Below the pieces are notes generated by a model. The model saw only the letters and a list, made by a program, of their open reading frames with translations, did no database searches and was not told the origin of the DNA. Position numbers and translations under genes: made by a program. Of a DNA stretch of 60,659 nt, positions 1-11,677 are shown piece by piece. The stretch lies in assembly GCA_003339415.1 (NCBI GenBank), contig PDHQ01000212.1, positions 1 through 60,659 of the forward strand. Reading direction: 5' to 3'. The DNA is from Ophiocordyceps camponoti-saundersi (nom. inval.). Its lineage: Eukaryota; Ascomycota; Sordariomycetes; Hypocreales; Ophiocordycipitaceae. How positions within the stretch are numbered: the first letter of the stretch is position 1; each line of letters starts with the position of its first letter.

Positions 1-680
1 AAAAAATAAAAATTTTATCCGTATTTAAGTTTACTATATTAAAAAAAAACTTTATAAGGAAAAAAGAGTAAAAAATAGAAAATAATTTATAACTAAGGCT
101 ATAGTAAGCTTACTAAGCTAAAAAAAAGATATTATATAAAAGAGACCTTTTTCTTTCTTAGTAAATTTTTAAACTATTTATTTATCTTTAATTAAGTATT
201 AAAAATAAATATTAGTCTTTTTAGTACTTAGTATAGGGTAGTAAGTATAATATTTATTATCTTTTTTAATAATTTATTTAAAAATAAAAAAAAATATAAT
301 CTTATATTAAATAATATTATAAGTAATATAATCTTTAAGTATTATTAATATATAACTATTATATACTTATAATAAATTCTTAAAATACCTATTTTATTTC
401 TATTAATATTTTTATAATAATTATAAAAAAATAGGTAAAATTATAAAGAAAGTAATTTTAAGCTATAATAAGATCTATCTATTTTTTAAAATTATTTTAT
501 ATTATTATATAATTTATTAACGTTTTTTTCTTCTTAATATTTTTCAAAAATATATTTTAAAAAAGTATTATCTTTAACCTTTTATTAAAAAAGAAGTAAA
601 ATAGCTAAAAATATAAAAAAAATACTATTTAGAAGCGCCTTTTACTAAGCTTTTTTTAAAAATAAAAAAAAAATAATTAA
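1..680. other. AT-rich sequence without recognisable gene
   Basis: This stretch is nearly pure A/T with scattered stops in all frames and almost no CpA or TpG. I see no coding frame, RNA gene or repeat shared with the rest of the window. It is probably an old, heavily RIP-mutated repeat relic that continues beyond the left edge. Confidence 0.5.
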
Positions 681-684
681 CGCT

Positions 685-856
685 AGTAACTAATTTTTTA
701 GTCTTTAGTTAGTTACTAACTAACTAAAGACTAAAACTAACGGACTAAAATTAGTTACTATAAGGACTTTAGTTAGTTAGGACTAAATTTAGTCCTTAAA
801 AATAGAGACTTTAGTTAGTTAGTCTTAACTAACTAAAAAAAGACTAAAAAGTTACT
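685..856. repeat. Foldback (MITE-like) repeat built on TTAGTTAGT motifs
   Basis: The left end (685-706, AGTAAC followed by a TTTTTTAGTCTTT block) is an inverted copy of the right end (about 836-856, AAAGACTAAAAA followed by GTTACT). Between them TTAGTTAGTTA and its complement recur several times, including a long internal palindrome around 697-736. This could fold into a strong hairpin and resembles a small non-autonomous DNA element. No target duplication could be fixed, and a TAGTTAGT-rich local repeat is the alternative. Confidence 0.45.
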
Positions 857-968
857 AACTAATTTTAAACCCTAGCTATAAGTTTTAAACGCTAGTATTA
901 TTTTTAATTTTAACTTTTAGCTAAAATTAAAATATTAAACTTTTAATTAAATTATTTTAATATAATAA

Positions 969-1218
969 TATAAAGGTCCTATACTTCTTAATATCTATAA
1001 AAAGCTAACTTTATTAATATAAAATAACTTAAGAAGTTCTAAAGTATATATAGTATATATACTTAAGGTTATAGTCCGTATATAGCCCGCGCTTATCCCG
1101 CGCATAGCGCTAACTAATCGTATATACTTATATATACCCCGCGCCCGTTATACGCGCGGACTTAACTAAGTACCCTTTACGTAACTTAGCTATTCGGGCA
1201 TAGCCCGAATCCCTTATA
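969..1218 (+). repeat. Left long terminal repeat of E1
   Basis: This 250-bp repeat matches 7645-7894 over its full length. All the differences I could see, about 20, are C/T or G/A transitions, as expected from RIP acting independently on two copies. It holds a GC-rich inverted repeat (CCGCGC at 1139-1144 with GCGCGG at 1154-1159) and, just inside the end, the palindrome ATTCGGGC-ATA-GCCCGAAT (1192-1210). Confidence 0.85.
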
Positions 1219-2690
1219 TACCCCGTCGCCCTAAGAAAAGAGTATTTCCAGCCGCGGTATATATATATATAAGGTATAAGTTAAAATACCCCTTATATAG
1301 AAAACTTTTCTTCCTTTTCTTTTTTTTTATCTCCTTAAGCTAATTATATTATTTTCTTTTACTAAGTAAATAATTCTCTAAGCTCTATATTTTATTACTC
1401 CGCTACTATATTTCTATAGTTTTTTTTATTATTATTATTATTATCTAAGCTCTTAGTAGCTATTTATTCTTTTTTTTTATTATTATTATTTTTTAAGCTT
1501 TCTATATTTATTAAGTTATTATATTACCGCCTTAATATATTATTTAGTTAGCTATAATTACTACTTTACGCGATAAGCGGCTACGCTATAAAGGGGGATT
1601 TAGATAATAAAGATATCGCTATATTATAAGAAATAGAATATTTATATATTCTTTATATTTAGGACCTTTATAATAGCTATAATATTAACTATTAATATAG
1701 TTATAAGATAGCTTATAAGGCGTATAAGTAGCGGCGAAGATAGTGCTTCTAAGAAAAATACCTTTTTATTATAGATATACGCTTATAGTAAGCTATCTAC
1801 GACTTATAAATAATAGTTAGGGAAAGATAAGCTATTACCTTACCCGCTTACCCTTACGCTAAAGAAATACTTAGCTAGCGCGCTTAGCTTATATTAGAGT
1901 TTCTTATTTATATTAATTATTTATAAACTATACTAGCTATTACTTATATTATACTACGCTTAGTAACTAACTTTTACGCCCCTTTTACGCCTAAGTAATA
2001 ATAATCTTTTATACTTATCCTTATTATTAGTAATATAATTACTATATTTACCTTATATACCTTAACTTATAGTATATTTTTAGTAATAATATAATATTAG
2101 TAATAATAATAATAATAATAAGGCGCCCTTACCGCTAGCCTTAACTTTTTCGCCTTATAATATAAAGCGTTTTTATAATAATAAGAGGAATAATAATAAT
2201 AAATTCTTAAGTAATAGTAAGATAAATAGGCTACTTAGATTATAAACCGCTAAATAAATATTAACGCGCGGGAATAAAAAAATAAAAAAAGGAATAATAT
2301 CTTTTATTAAATAATTATAACGCTAATTAGTTTATATAATATATTAAGCTTACCTATTACCTTACTATACACTACTTTTACTAACTTATATATATTACCT
2401 AGCTTTTAGTTATTTAGCGCCTATATATAGTACTTATCCTCCCCTTTTACTATATATTAGTAAAGCGGGTTTACGCTAGCGCCCGCGTATCGCGCGCGCG
2501 GCCTAAGAGCGGGATAAGCGAGACTCCCGCTATTAGCGTTATATTAAATATTCTCCTAACCTTAAAGTACGCTTTTCCCTACCTAAAAATATATTTATTA
2601 TAAGTTAATATTAGCGCTAAGCTATAGTTAATATTATAATAATCTTTTAAGTTACTTAATTATAGTAAAAGATTATAAGAAAAAGATAAA
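1219..2690 (+). other. E1 leader and 5' interior, no clear product
   Basis: The first bases after the left repeat (TACCCCG followed by CGCCCTA and an A-rich stretch) are conserved at the same place in E2 (from 16892), so they may include a primer-binding or packaging signal. They do not start with the TGG expected of a typical tRNA primer site. A pyrimidine-rich leader follows, then degenerate sequence in which I could not settle on one reading frame. It aligns in position with the gag-like stretch of E2. Confidence 0.4.
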
Positions 2691-2989
2691 GGAGGTAAAT
2701 ATTAGCTTAAAGCTAATATAAAAAAGGAGAAAAAATAAGTAAATAAAAAATAAAGGGGAATAAAAGGTAAGGAGGTAATATTATATTTATAAGATAAGGG
2801 GGGAAAATTATTTAAAAAAGGATAATTAGTTATAAGGGGCGCTTAAATAAATATATAGTTAAGTTCGCTTTAAGCTATTATAAAAATATATATCTTTTTA
2901 TATAAACTTAAAATAGTTTAATATTATATAATATTTAAGGCTATTAAATAGCTTCTAAGTTAAAATAATATAACTTTTTTATTTTACGA

Positions 2990-5900
2990 GGATAAGTTAA
3001 TAAGGTATCTTACCTTATAAGTGCTAACTTTTAGCGTTTTTTATAGTAAGGATTTCCTTAACTTTATACTTATTAAAAAATAAGTTATTATAAGAGAGAT
3101 AAAGGAGGGGATCTAGCTAGGAGTTAGTAAGTAACTAAGATAATAAAAAGTTACTAATAGCACGCTTAATAAGGTTAATATAAAAAATAAAATAAATACT
3201 AAGTAATATATTAAAAATAATAGTAAGTAATATTAATATAGCTATTACCTTATATTTACCTTTAAGGTAATTAAGCTTCTAAAATAAATAGTTAAACTAT
3301 ATATAGGTAAAGTTAAGCTATATAAAGTTACTAATTTAAAACTATTTTATAAGTTAGCGAGACTTATTTAAGGAGTCCTATTACTATTATTAGGCCTAGG
3401 CGATAGAGGCTTATGCTAGTTTAACGCTATTATAAAGGAGATAAGTAAATATTATAGCTTAGCTTTTTAAGGAAATTATAAGGGCGGCCGCCTCCGCTAG
3501 CCGGTTAAGAAAAGTAATATCAAAGCTATAAAGTAAGTAGTTAAGACTAATACTTATTATAAATAAGTTTTAATTATTTAAGGTAAGCTAGTAAATAAGT
3601 AAGTAATATAGCTAGTTAAATTATAAGAAAGAGATTATATAATAGAGAATAGCTTATACTTTTTAGTTTATACGCTTTATACCCTTATTAGTTTAGGGGT
3701 AATATATTATAAAAAGTAGCTTATTAACTTTAGTAAGATAGTAAAAAGTAGATTAAAAGTAGCTTATTTAATTAAAACTATAATCGGAAATTAACTTATA
3801 AGGGAAGCTATAAAATTACTATTAATATTAGATAAAGCGCTTAATATATTACTTAGTATTTATAAATATTATAGCTTTAAGCTAGATATATTTTAATAAG
3901 CGATTTATAATAATTATTAGGAAATAAGGCTAGGATATTAAGGCGGTAAGTAGCTTAGTTATAAAATTTACGAAAAAGGTTATTTAAAACTATTTAGGAG
4001 AAAGTAATAGCTAGAGTAACTCTTAATAGCGCTAATAATTAAAGTAATCTTCGTAATAATAATAATTATAAATAAAATATACTATATTTATAAATATATT
4101 ATTTTAATAAAACTTATATTAAAGAAATATAAAAGTAATATTCTTACTAAGGTATCCCGCTATAAGGGAATTATAAGTTTATTAGATAAGTATAGTAATT
4201 AAGGGTTCTTATTTAAGAACTTAAAGATAGCCTTAGAATTATAGCTATTTATAAGTAAAAATAAAATAGTCTATAACTTATTTATAAGTATTTACTTTTA
4301 GTAAAAATTTCTAAGCGCCTAATTAAATTACTTAATAGCGTATATAATAAAAGGAATTAGTATAGAAAGCCTTTAACTAAAAGTCCTATAAGGTCTTATT
4401 ATAAAAAGAGGCTAGGGCGTCCTAGGTAAAAGGTATAACTATAAAAAACTAAGATAAGGCCGGGCTAGATTAAACCGGCTATAACTTAAAAGAGTAGATA
4501 GATATAAGCTATATAATCTAATTAAAGCGCTCTTTTATCTCGCGGCGATCTTATTCTCGCTAGGAGAGCGTATTAGGCCGCGACGCCTACGCGCTAAGAT
4601 AGTATTAAAGGCGGAAATTAAAAAAGGCGAGTATCTCGGCCTAACGCGCTTAATATTTTATTATAGCTTTAAGCGTAGTAAAATACTCTAAGGCCTTATA
4701 ATTTATAAAGATAGAGAATAGCTATATAGTTTTACGTAACTTAGTAAATTACGCTTTAAAATAAGAAATAATAATAAGAAGCTTTTTATTATAAATTATA
4801 TAATTTTATTTTATAAGTAAAAGTTTCTTAAAGTAATATATAATAAGCTAGAGGATATAGTTTAAGCTAAACTAGGAAAAATACCCGCTAATAGCCTTAC
4901 TAGAATAGTTAGCTTTAATAATAATATTATAATCTAGATCTTATTAGGCGAGGATAAGGGTAGAGATAAACGCGGATTTAAGCGTATTAAAAGTAAGCTA
5001 ATATTTATTAATCTAGTAAAAAAGCGCGCCGCGTTTCGTAAGCTTAACTAAGAAAGCTATAAGGTTTAAAAAGTAAGGTATAAAATTACAATAAAAGTTA
5101 GTAAATTTAAAAAAACTATATATATTTTAAATATAAGTTAGCGCCTCTTATTTTAGAATTATAAAAACTTTAGTAAGGTCTAGCTATACTTTTTTACTAG
5201 CGTAAATAATAAATTTTAAATACTTAACTTTATAAATAGTAAAATTATATTTATTAAAATTAAGAAAAAGCTTAGCCTAATAAAGATATAAGAGTATAAG
5301 ATATACCTTACGCTAATAATTAGAATAGGAATCTCCTAAATAGATAAGGATATTATCTAAGTATATTATAGTAAAATCCCCTAAGGAGTTACTAAAAGTA
5401 ATATTAATATAATATTAGAATATAGCGGGCGCTTTTATAAAGCTAAAAAAGTAGATAAGGTATTTAAAAAACCTAAACTAAGTATAAAAAGCTATAAGGT
5501 ATTCTTCGCTTTTTATAATATAAAGCTTATAGAAAGCGGTATAAATATTAAATTTCGTAAACTAATAAGTACTTAAAAGGCTATAAAGCGTTTCCTTAAT
5601 AAGTAAAAGGGGATAATAATCTTACTTTATTACTTTATTTAAGGCGTAATAATTAATATAAAAGCGCTACCCGCCTCTTAGCTTTTTTATAAGTAAGATA
5701 GGGGCGGCCGCGGATAATAAGCTAGTATAGATTTATCTTTTATCTATTAAGTTAGTAATTTATTTCTAAATTTTAAGAAGATACTTATAAGGTAAATTAT
5801 AAAGTAAGCTTTAAGGTAAAGGGGGTAAGGAACTATTAAATTTTTAATAAAGTTAGATATAGTAATTATAATTATTACGGTAAGGGGGTAAGATATTAGC

Positions 5901-6600
5901 TTTCTCCTTATTAAATAAGTTAATAAAATCCGATATCTTAAAAAATAAGGAGGGGCCTATAATTAAGGTAAAAATTATAATATATAAAATATAAAAGATA
6001 TCTTATAAGCTAATAGCAAGGAACTAATAACTAGTATACTACTAAGATTTATAGCGGATAAGGGCCGCGAAGATAAAGCTAAAGATAGCTATAATAAGGT
6101 AAATAACTCGCTAAGATTCGGAGTATAAGATAACTAATCCGCTAATAAAGTAAATTATAATTTCCTACTTACTAAAATATAGCGAGATATTATTATACGC
6201 TATTTAAAATAAAATAAAAATTAGGTTCTAAGTAAGGCTTAAGATTATATACGCTATTATAAGTAATTACTAGCTATTAATATTAGCTATAAAGCGGATA
6301 AGGTAGTAGATAGATAAGTATAGCTTAAAATATACGCGCTATTAATAATATATTCGTATAATAATATAAATTACTCGCAGGCGAGAGAGAGGAATTTACT
6401 TAAGCTAATAGCGCTATATAAAAAATTCGCTTATAATAGCGTAATAATTATAGCTATTATCCGCTTATATAATAATAAAAAAAATAAAATTTATAAATAT
6501 AAGGAGAAAAAAAGGAAATAAGTTTATATTCTAACTAATATCTATAAAATAGTTATTTAATATTCTATAAGTAATATTACCGTAAGAGTCCTCCCCTTAT
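2990..6600 (+). pseudogene. Degenerate unidentified protein 1 of E1
   Basis: Reading the plus strand and treating TAG/TAA as RIP products of CAG, CAA or TGG gives long protein-like stretches that match, segment by segment, the frame in E2: about 3040-3500 with 18440-18800, 3700-4150 with 19100-19600, 5080-5900 with 20460-21250, and 6200-6600 with 21560-21950. Conserved short motifs include a glycine-rich GxDKxxF segment near 4940-5000 and a basic, tyrosine-rich end near 6480-6530. I do not recognise the family. No RT, integrase, protease or zinc-knuckle motif is apparent. Frameshifts are likely, so the limits are approximate. Confidence 0.45.
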
Positions 6601-6699
6601 AGGAGACTTAATATAGGGGGGATTTATTTCCTTAATTTAAGGCGGGGTTCTCCTCCTTTTTTATAATATCTATAAAGCGGATTAAAAAAGCTAGTAAGG

Positions 6700-7330
6700 G
6701 AGAATTAAGCTTATACTTACGCGAGAAATAGCCGGTGCCGCTATAGCGGAGATAGCGGCCTTTAGCGCACTACTTCGTAATCTTATTATTACTAGCTTTA
6801 GTTACCTAATAATAGGTTTTATTACTACGGCTATTCTAGCCTTAAAAGGGGGGGCTACTATATTTACTAAAGCGTAGCTAAATGCTAGTTTAGTATATAT
6901 TAATTATTAGGATATCCTAAGATAGCTTAGAAGTAGAAAGTAAAGGTATTTAGCTTTTATTTTTAAAATAAAAAAACTTAATATTTATAATAATAGCGCG
7001 GATCTTAGTAATAATAATAATATACTTAGTTAGGGGAATATTACGTTTTATATAATATTAGTAAAAGGCTAGCGTAACGGTATAATAGAGGAGTATAACT
7101 TTAATCTTATTAGCTTATTTAATATTATTTATTAGAGTAAGCTTAGCTTGAAAGTAAATAAGGAAGTTAGAAAAGGACTTAGAAGCGCCTTATATAAAGT
7201 ATTTAAGCTCCGTTATAGCTATTTAGCGCCGGTATAAGTTAGTAAATATAATATTAAGGTAACTTAGGAAATAGTTAAGGTTATACTTATACTTAGTACC
7301 TTACTTAAAAAATAAAGCTACCTTAGCTTA
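6700..7330 (+). pseudogene. Degenerate unidentified protein 2 of E1
   Basis: A second plus-strand frame lies just before the right repeat and corresponds to 22090-22710 in E2. The best-conserved part (about 7080-7330) reads as FNLISLFNII, then KVNKEVRKGLR, then KLRYSYLAPV, ending in LLKK. The E2 copy keeps the same order with conservative changes. Shared reading over two differently mutated copies argues that this was coding. Function is unknown. It may be the C-terminal part of the upstream protein rather than a separate gene. Confidence 0.4.
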
Positions 7331-7644
7331 GATTATAAAAGATAAGTATTAATATAAAAATACTTATTAATTATAAGCGGTACTAATAAAGGCTTAGTTT
7401 ACTTATAGCTTATAAAATATAAAGGAGCGCTATGCTAGAAAAAGGTCCTTATTACTATTAAATAATAATTTAAGAGGTAGCGGCTTACGGCGAGGTTATA
7501 ATTACTACTATTTAAGAAGCTATATAAATTAGTACTATTAGTATATAAAGCTTTAAAGCTTTATAATAGTAGCTTACTATTTTAAAAGCTAAGCGATAAT
7601 AGCTTATTAAGTATTAAGGTTATCTATAGTTAAAGTTATTTTAC

Positions 7645-7894
7645 TATAAAGGTCTTATACTTTTTAATATTTATAAAAAGCTAACTTTATTAATATAGAA
7701 TAACTTAAGAAGTTCTAAGGTATATATAGTATACGTACTTAAGGTTATAGTCTATATATAGCCTGCGCCCGTCCCGCGCGCGGCGCTAACTAATCGTATA
7801 TACTTATATATACCCCGCGCCTATTATACGCGCGGACTTAACTAAGCACCCCTTACGTAACTTAGCTATTCGGGCGTAGCCCGAATCCCTTATA
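7645..7894 (+). repeat. Right long terminal repeat of E1
   Basis: This is the partner of 969-1218 and has the same length. It keeps several CpG sites that are TpA in the left copy, for example GGGCGTAGCCC here against GGGCATAGCCC at left, so it is the less mutated copy. The terminal palindrome lies at 7868-7886. The candidate target duplication AATAG follows at 7895-7899. Confidence 0.85.
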
Positions 7895-10034
7895 AATAGT
7901 TATATATTTAATATAACCTTTTTTTTAAAATAATTAGTTTAAATTTAATAAATAGTAAAAAGAAGTTTAAAAAAACTTTTATTAAAAAAATATAATTATA
8001 TAACGCTTATAAATAAATATAATAGCTTAAATTAAGTTAAATAAATACTTATTAATAGAAAAAATTTAATAATATTTTTATAAACTATTTAAATTCTTAT
8101 TATAATTTCCTTATAATATTTAATTATAATTTTTCTAAAGATTTATTAATATTTATATTTAAGATTTTTTTTAAATTCCTTTTAGAAACTTTATTACTTT
8201 TATATTTAAGAAATTACTTAAAATTTCTTCTAAGATTTCCCTTTAATTATTTTTAAGATTTTACTAAAAAGACTAACTAAATTTAATATTAAAATATACT
8301 TTAATAAATATCTAAATTTTATAAGAAAATTACCGCGCGCTAAAAAATTATAATATATAAGGAAATCTTTATTATATTTATATATATAAAAATTATTATA
8401 AAATCTTTTTAAGTAAATATTTTAAAAATTATAATAAGAAATCTCTCTTAAGCTTTTAGCTATATAATTAGCTTAGTATTCTTTTAAGTAATAATTTAGA
8501 TTTTTTATACTTATTATTTTAATTTTTAAAAATCTTTAGTTATATTTATAATTCTTATAATAGATAATTTATAATCTTATAATTAATAGCTAGTTTATTT
8601 TTTTATATATTATATTTAATAGCTAACTTAATATATATAAATATTAATAAATTATATATATATATTAGTTAAGAATAATTTTTATATTTTCCTAACTTAT
8701 AGATTTTAAGCTATTAAGATAATAATTTAAATATAAAATACTTTTATAAATTAATTTTATAAATATAAATTTTTAACTTGAAAAAAACCTTTATTATATT
8801 TATTTTACTATTTTTTTATATATTATTTTTTTATTATTAAATTTCTTAATATAATTAAAAATAAAAATATAACTTAAAGCGAAAAAGCTTATATTTTTTA
8901 ATATTTATAAAAAAGTAAAGAAATATTACCTTTTTAAAAGAATATTTCCTATTATAAAATATAAAGAAATTATATTAATTAAATAATACTTATATTATTA
9001 AAATAACTTTAAAAAATATACTTACTAGCTATTATTAAATATTTTATAACTAATCTAAATATTATTATAAATTAAAATAAATTATTTAATTAAGTAAATT
9101 ACTTAAAATATATTTAATAATATATTTTATTTATATAGAATTCCTATTAAAAATTAGCTAATATTAGTTTAAGAATATTTTTTAATTATAAATAATATTA
9201 AAAGTAAAGGTAAATAATTTACCTTATTAAAAAAAGGTAAGGAAAAAATTAGAATCTTTTTATAAGAGAAAAGTAAAGATAAAGTTAAAATTCCTTTATA
9301 AGAGAAAGGTATAAATAAAGTTAAACTCCTTTTATAGAAAAGTAAGGAAACCTTTATATAACTTAAATTATTAACTTTAAAAAAGAAACCTTTTACTTCT
9401 TTATTTAAAAAGAATATTTAAGGGAAATAATATTTCTTTAGATTTTCCTATATTATTATATTTAAAAAAACCTTTTTTATTATTATTAGAATAAAAAGAG
9501 AAGGTATTAAAAGTAATTAATAAAATCCTTTAATTATATAAATTTTTTTTAATAAAAATATAAATTTTTTTAAAAAAAAACTTAAATTTAAATAATAATA
9601 GCTTTTTATATATATAAAAATTATATAAAATAAAAGTTAGTTTTAAATTATTTATATATATATTATTTAGTAATAATAAGGGTATTTATATATAATACGG
9701 AAAGTGCTTATATAAGTAAAACTAACTAAATAATTAATAAATAAATAATATAACTAATTAAATTTTAAAAATTATAAAAATAATAAGTTTATTTAAAAGC
9801 GGAAAATATTAGCTAATTTAAGCTTATAAGTATTTTTAATATTACTTTTTATTAAATTAAAAAAACTAATTAAATTATTATTTATAAAAATACTAATAAA
9901 TTTATAAATATTTTTAAATAAGTTATAATATAAAATAAAAAATATATAAATAAACTTATTTAACTTATTTTTTTTTTAATAAAAAATATAATAAAATAAT
10001 ATTCTAAATACTTTAATCTTTAAGTAAAATTAAA

Positions 10035-11587
10035 TAATAATAATAATATTTTTATACTAATATACCTTATATAGCTTAAAACTATCTTATATATATTCTA
10101 AGAGGGGGAAAAACTAAAAAGCTTAGAGTAAAACCCTCCCCTTAAGCGTTACCTTAGCTTTAGGTTAAATACCGCCTATACCCGGTACTTTATATATTCA
10201 ATAAGTTAAGTATTAACTAGTAATTTAAAAGCTAATATTTCCCCTAAAGCGGACTTTATAGTAATAAAAGTACGCGTAAACTAAGTTTAGTATAAAGTTT
10301 ATATAGCTTACTTATCCTTTTAGCTATTATTATCGCTATAAACTAAATCCTTATATTTAATTAAAGTAGCCTTAATAATTTAATTAATTAAAGCCTTATT
10401 AGCGTAGCTTAAAAATATATAAAGGTTTTATTATCTTATAATAAACTTTATAATAGCTAATTTTAAAAAATAGCTAGATTATTATAGCGGAGCTATAAAT
10501 AAGTATAAAGTTAAAGTTAAAAGAGGAGGTATTATTATATTCGCTTTTTAGCGTTTCCGCCCTAGCTACTATTAGTTTTTAATTAGCGCTAAAAAGAAAA
10601 GAGGGGCGGTATATATTATTATACCTTTATTATAAATTTAGTTTATATTTACTATATAATTAATAATAACTATTAAGAAACTCTGCTAAGTTTTAAAATA
10701 ATATCTTTTTATATATAATTATATTATTAAAACTTTATTTAATAACTTAATCTCTTTTTAAAAGGCTTTTTTACCGCCTTATTATAAGGCTTATACTAAT
10801 ATCTTTTTTATAATAAAAGTATAACCTTTACTAATTAAGTATACTTTTTCTTAAAAAATAATATAAAGCTACTTTAAATTAAAGTAAAGCTTATAAATAG
10901 TATCTTAAAATATTATTCTAATATTATTATTAAATAATTTCCTTATTATAAAAGCTTAGCTTTACTTATAAAATTTATAATAAATACTTATTATAATTAT
11001 TTTAAAGCTTAAAACTTAAAATAAAATAGCAATAAAGTTAAAGTAAATTATAAGCTATTACTTATATTACTTATAAACTTATTTTTTAATAATCTTTTTT
11101 AGCGCTTTAGCTATAACTATAGCTTATATTAGAAGAGTTCCGCTTCCCTTAGAGCTATAAAAAAGAGAGGAAACTATAGCTGTAATAGTTAAAAAGATAT
11201 TACTAACTAATAAAATCGGAGTAAAAGGGGCGCCTCCTTAAACCTTTTTAGATTTTACTATTTATTCGATAATTATTTATATAAAGATAAAAATATCTCT
11301 TAAAATAATCTTATTAATATTTACCTTAGCTTTTAATAAAGTAATAAGTATAGTAAATTTTTAAGTTTAAGATTATTATAATTTAAAATAAAGTTATACT
11401 TTAAGTAAAAGATTTTCGTAGTTATAATAAACTTATATAATATTATTTTCCCCTTTAAAGTTATTTTAAGCGCGGCTTACTATTATTATAAGGTAATAAA
11501 GGAAGCAGAGTTTATTAATAATATAAAAATAAAAAGTTTATATTTATATTATTATAAGCGTAGAGCTTATAAAAGATATAAAAGTTA
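10035..11587 (-). mobile_element. R2 retroposon, copy A (internally deleted)
   Basis: This copy is flanked by AAGTAAAATTAAA at 10022-10034 and 11588-11600, a 13-bp target duplication. The left end is TAA-rich, then runs into the family's conserved start (TATACCTTATATAGCTTAAA). Compared with copy B it lacks roughly 320 bp after the GGGGCGGTATATA stretch near 10615. The uninterrupted target is seen in R1 copy 2 near 57280. The A/T-rich tail and the variable-length duplication indicate target-primed insertion of a minus-strand retroposon. No intact frame remains. Confidence 0.65.
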
Positions 11588-11677
11588 AAGTAAAATTAAA
11601 ACTTACTTTATTAAATATTAAAACTTATAAATAAGTAAAAGCTTTAAAAATATAATTTATTATATAACTTAATATTA

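Larger units (their letters stand above)
969..7894 (+). mobile_element. LTR-type element E1, class unresolved
   Basis: The element is 6,926 bp and is bounded by two 250-bp direct repeats (969-1218 and 7645-7894). It has a candidate 5-bp target duplication, AATAA at 964-968 and AATAG at 7895-7899, differing by one G-to-A change. The repeats start TATAAAGG and end CCCTTATA, consistent with TG...CA ends after RIP. The interior has a pyrimidine-rich leader (about 1300-1560) and then long degenerate plus-strand frames homologous to those of E2 at 16706-23248. I could not find a YxDD reverse transcriptase motif, an integrase or an RNase H, although these are readable in other elements of this window despite RIP. 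It may be a divergent retrotransposon or a non-autonomous LTR element carrying an unrelated gene. Confidence 0.75.

Noticed and set aside
685..856. Telomere-like TTAGTTAG repeats
   Set aside because: The motif occurs in both orientations within the same 170 bp and lacks the GGG of fungal telomeres, so a foldback element fits better.
969..7894. Calling E1 and E2 Ty1/copia or Ty3/gypsy
   Set aside because: LTR structure and 5-bp duplications would fit either, but no RT, RNase H or integrase motif could be read, so class was left open.
10035..11587. R2 as a DNA transposon or Helitron
   Set aside because: Flanking duplications are 13-17 bp and variable, ends are not inverted, and the left end is a simple TAA repeat. 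These are retroposon features.
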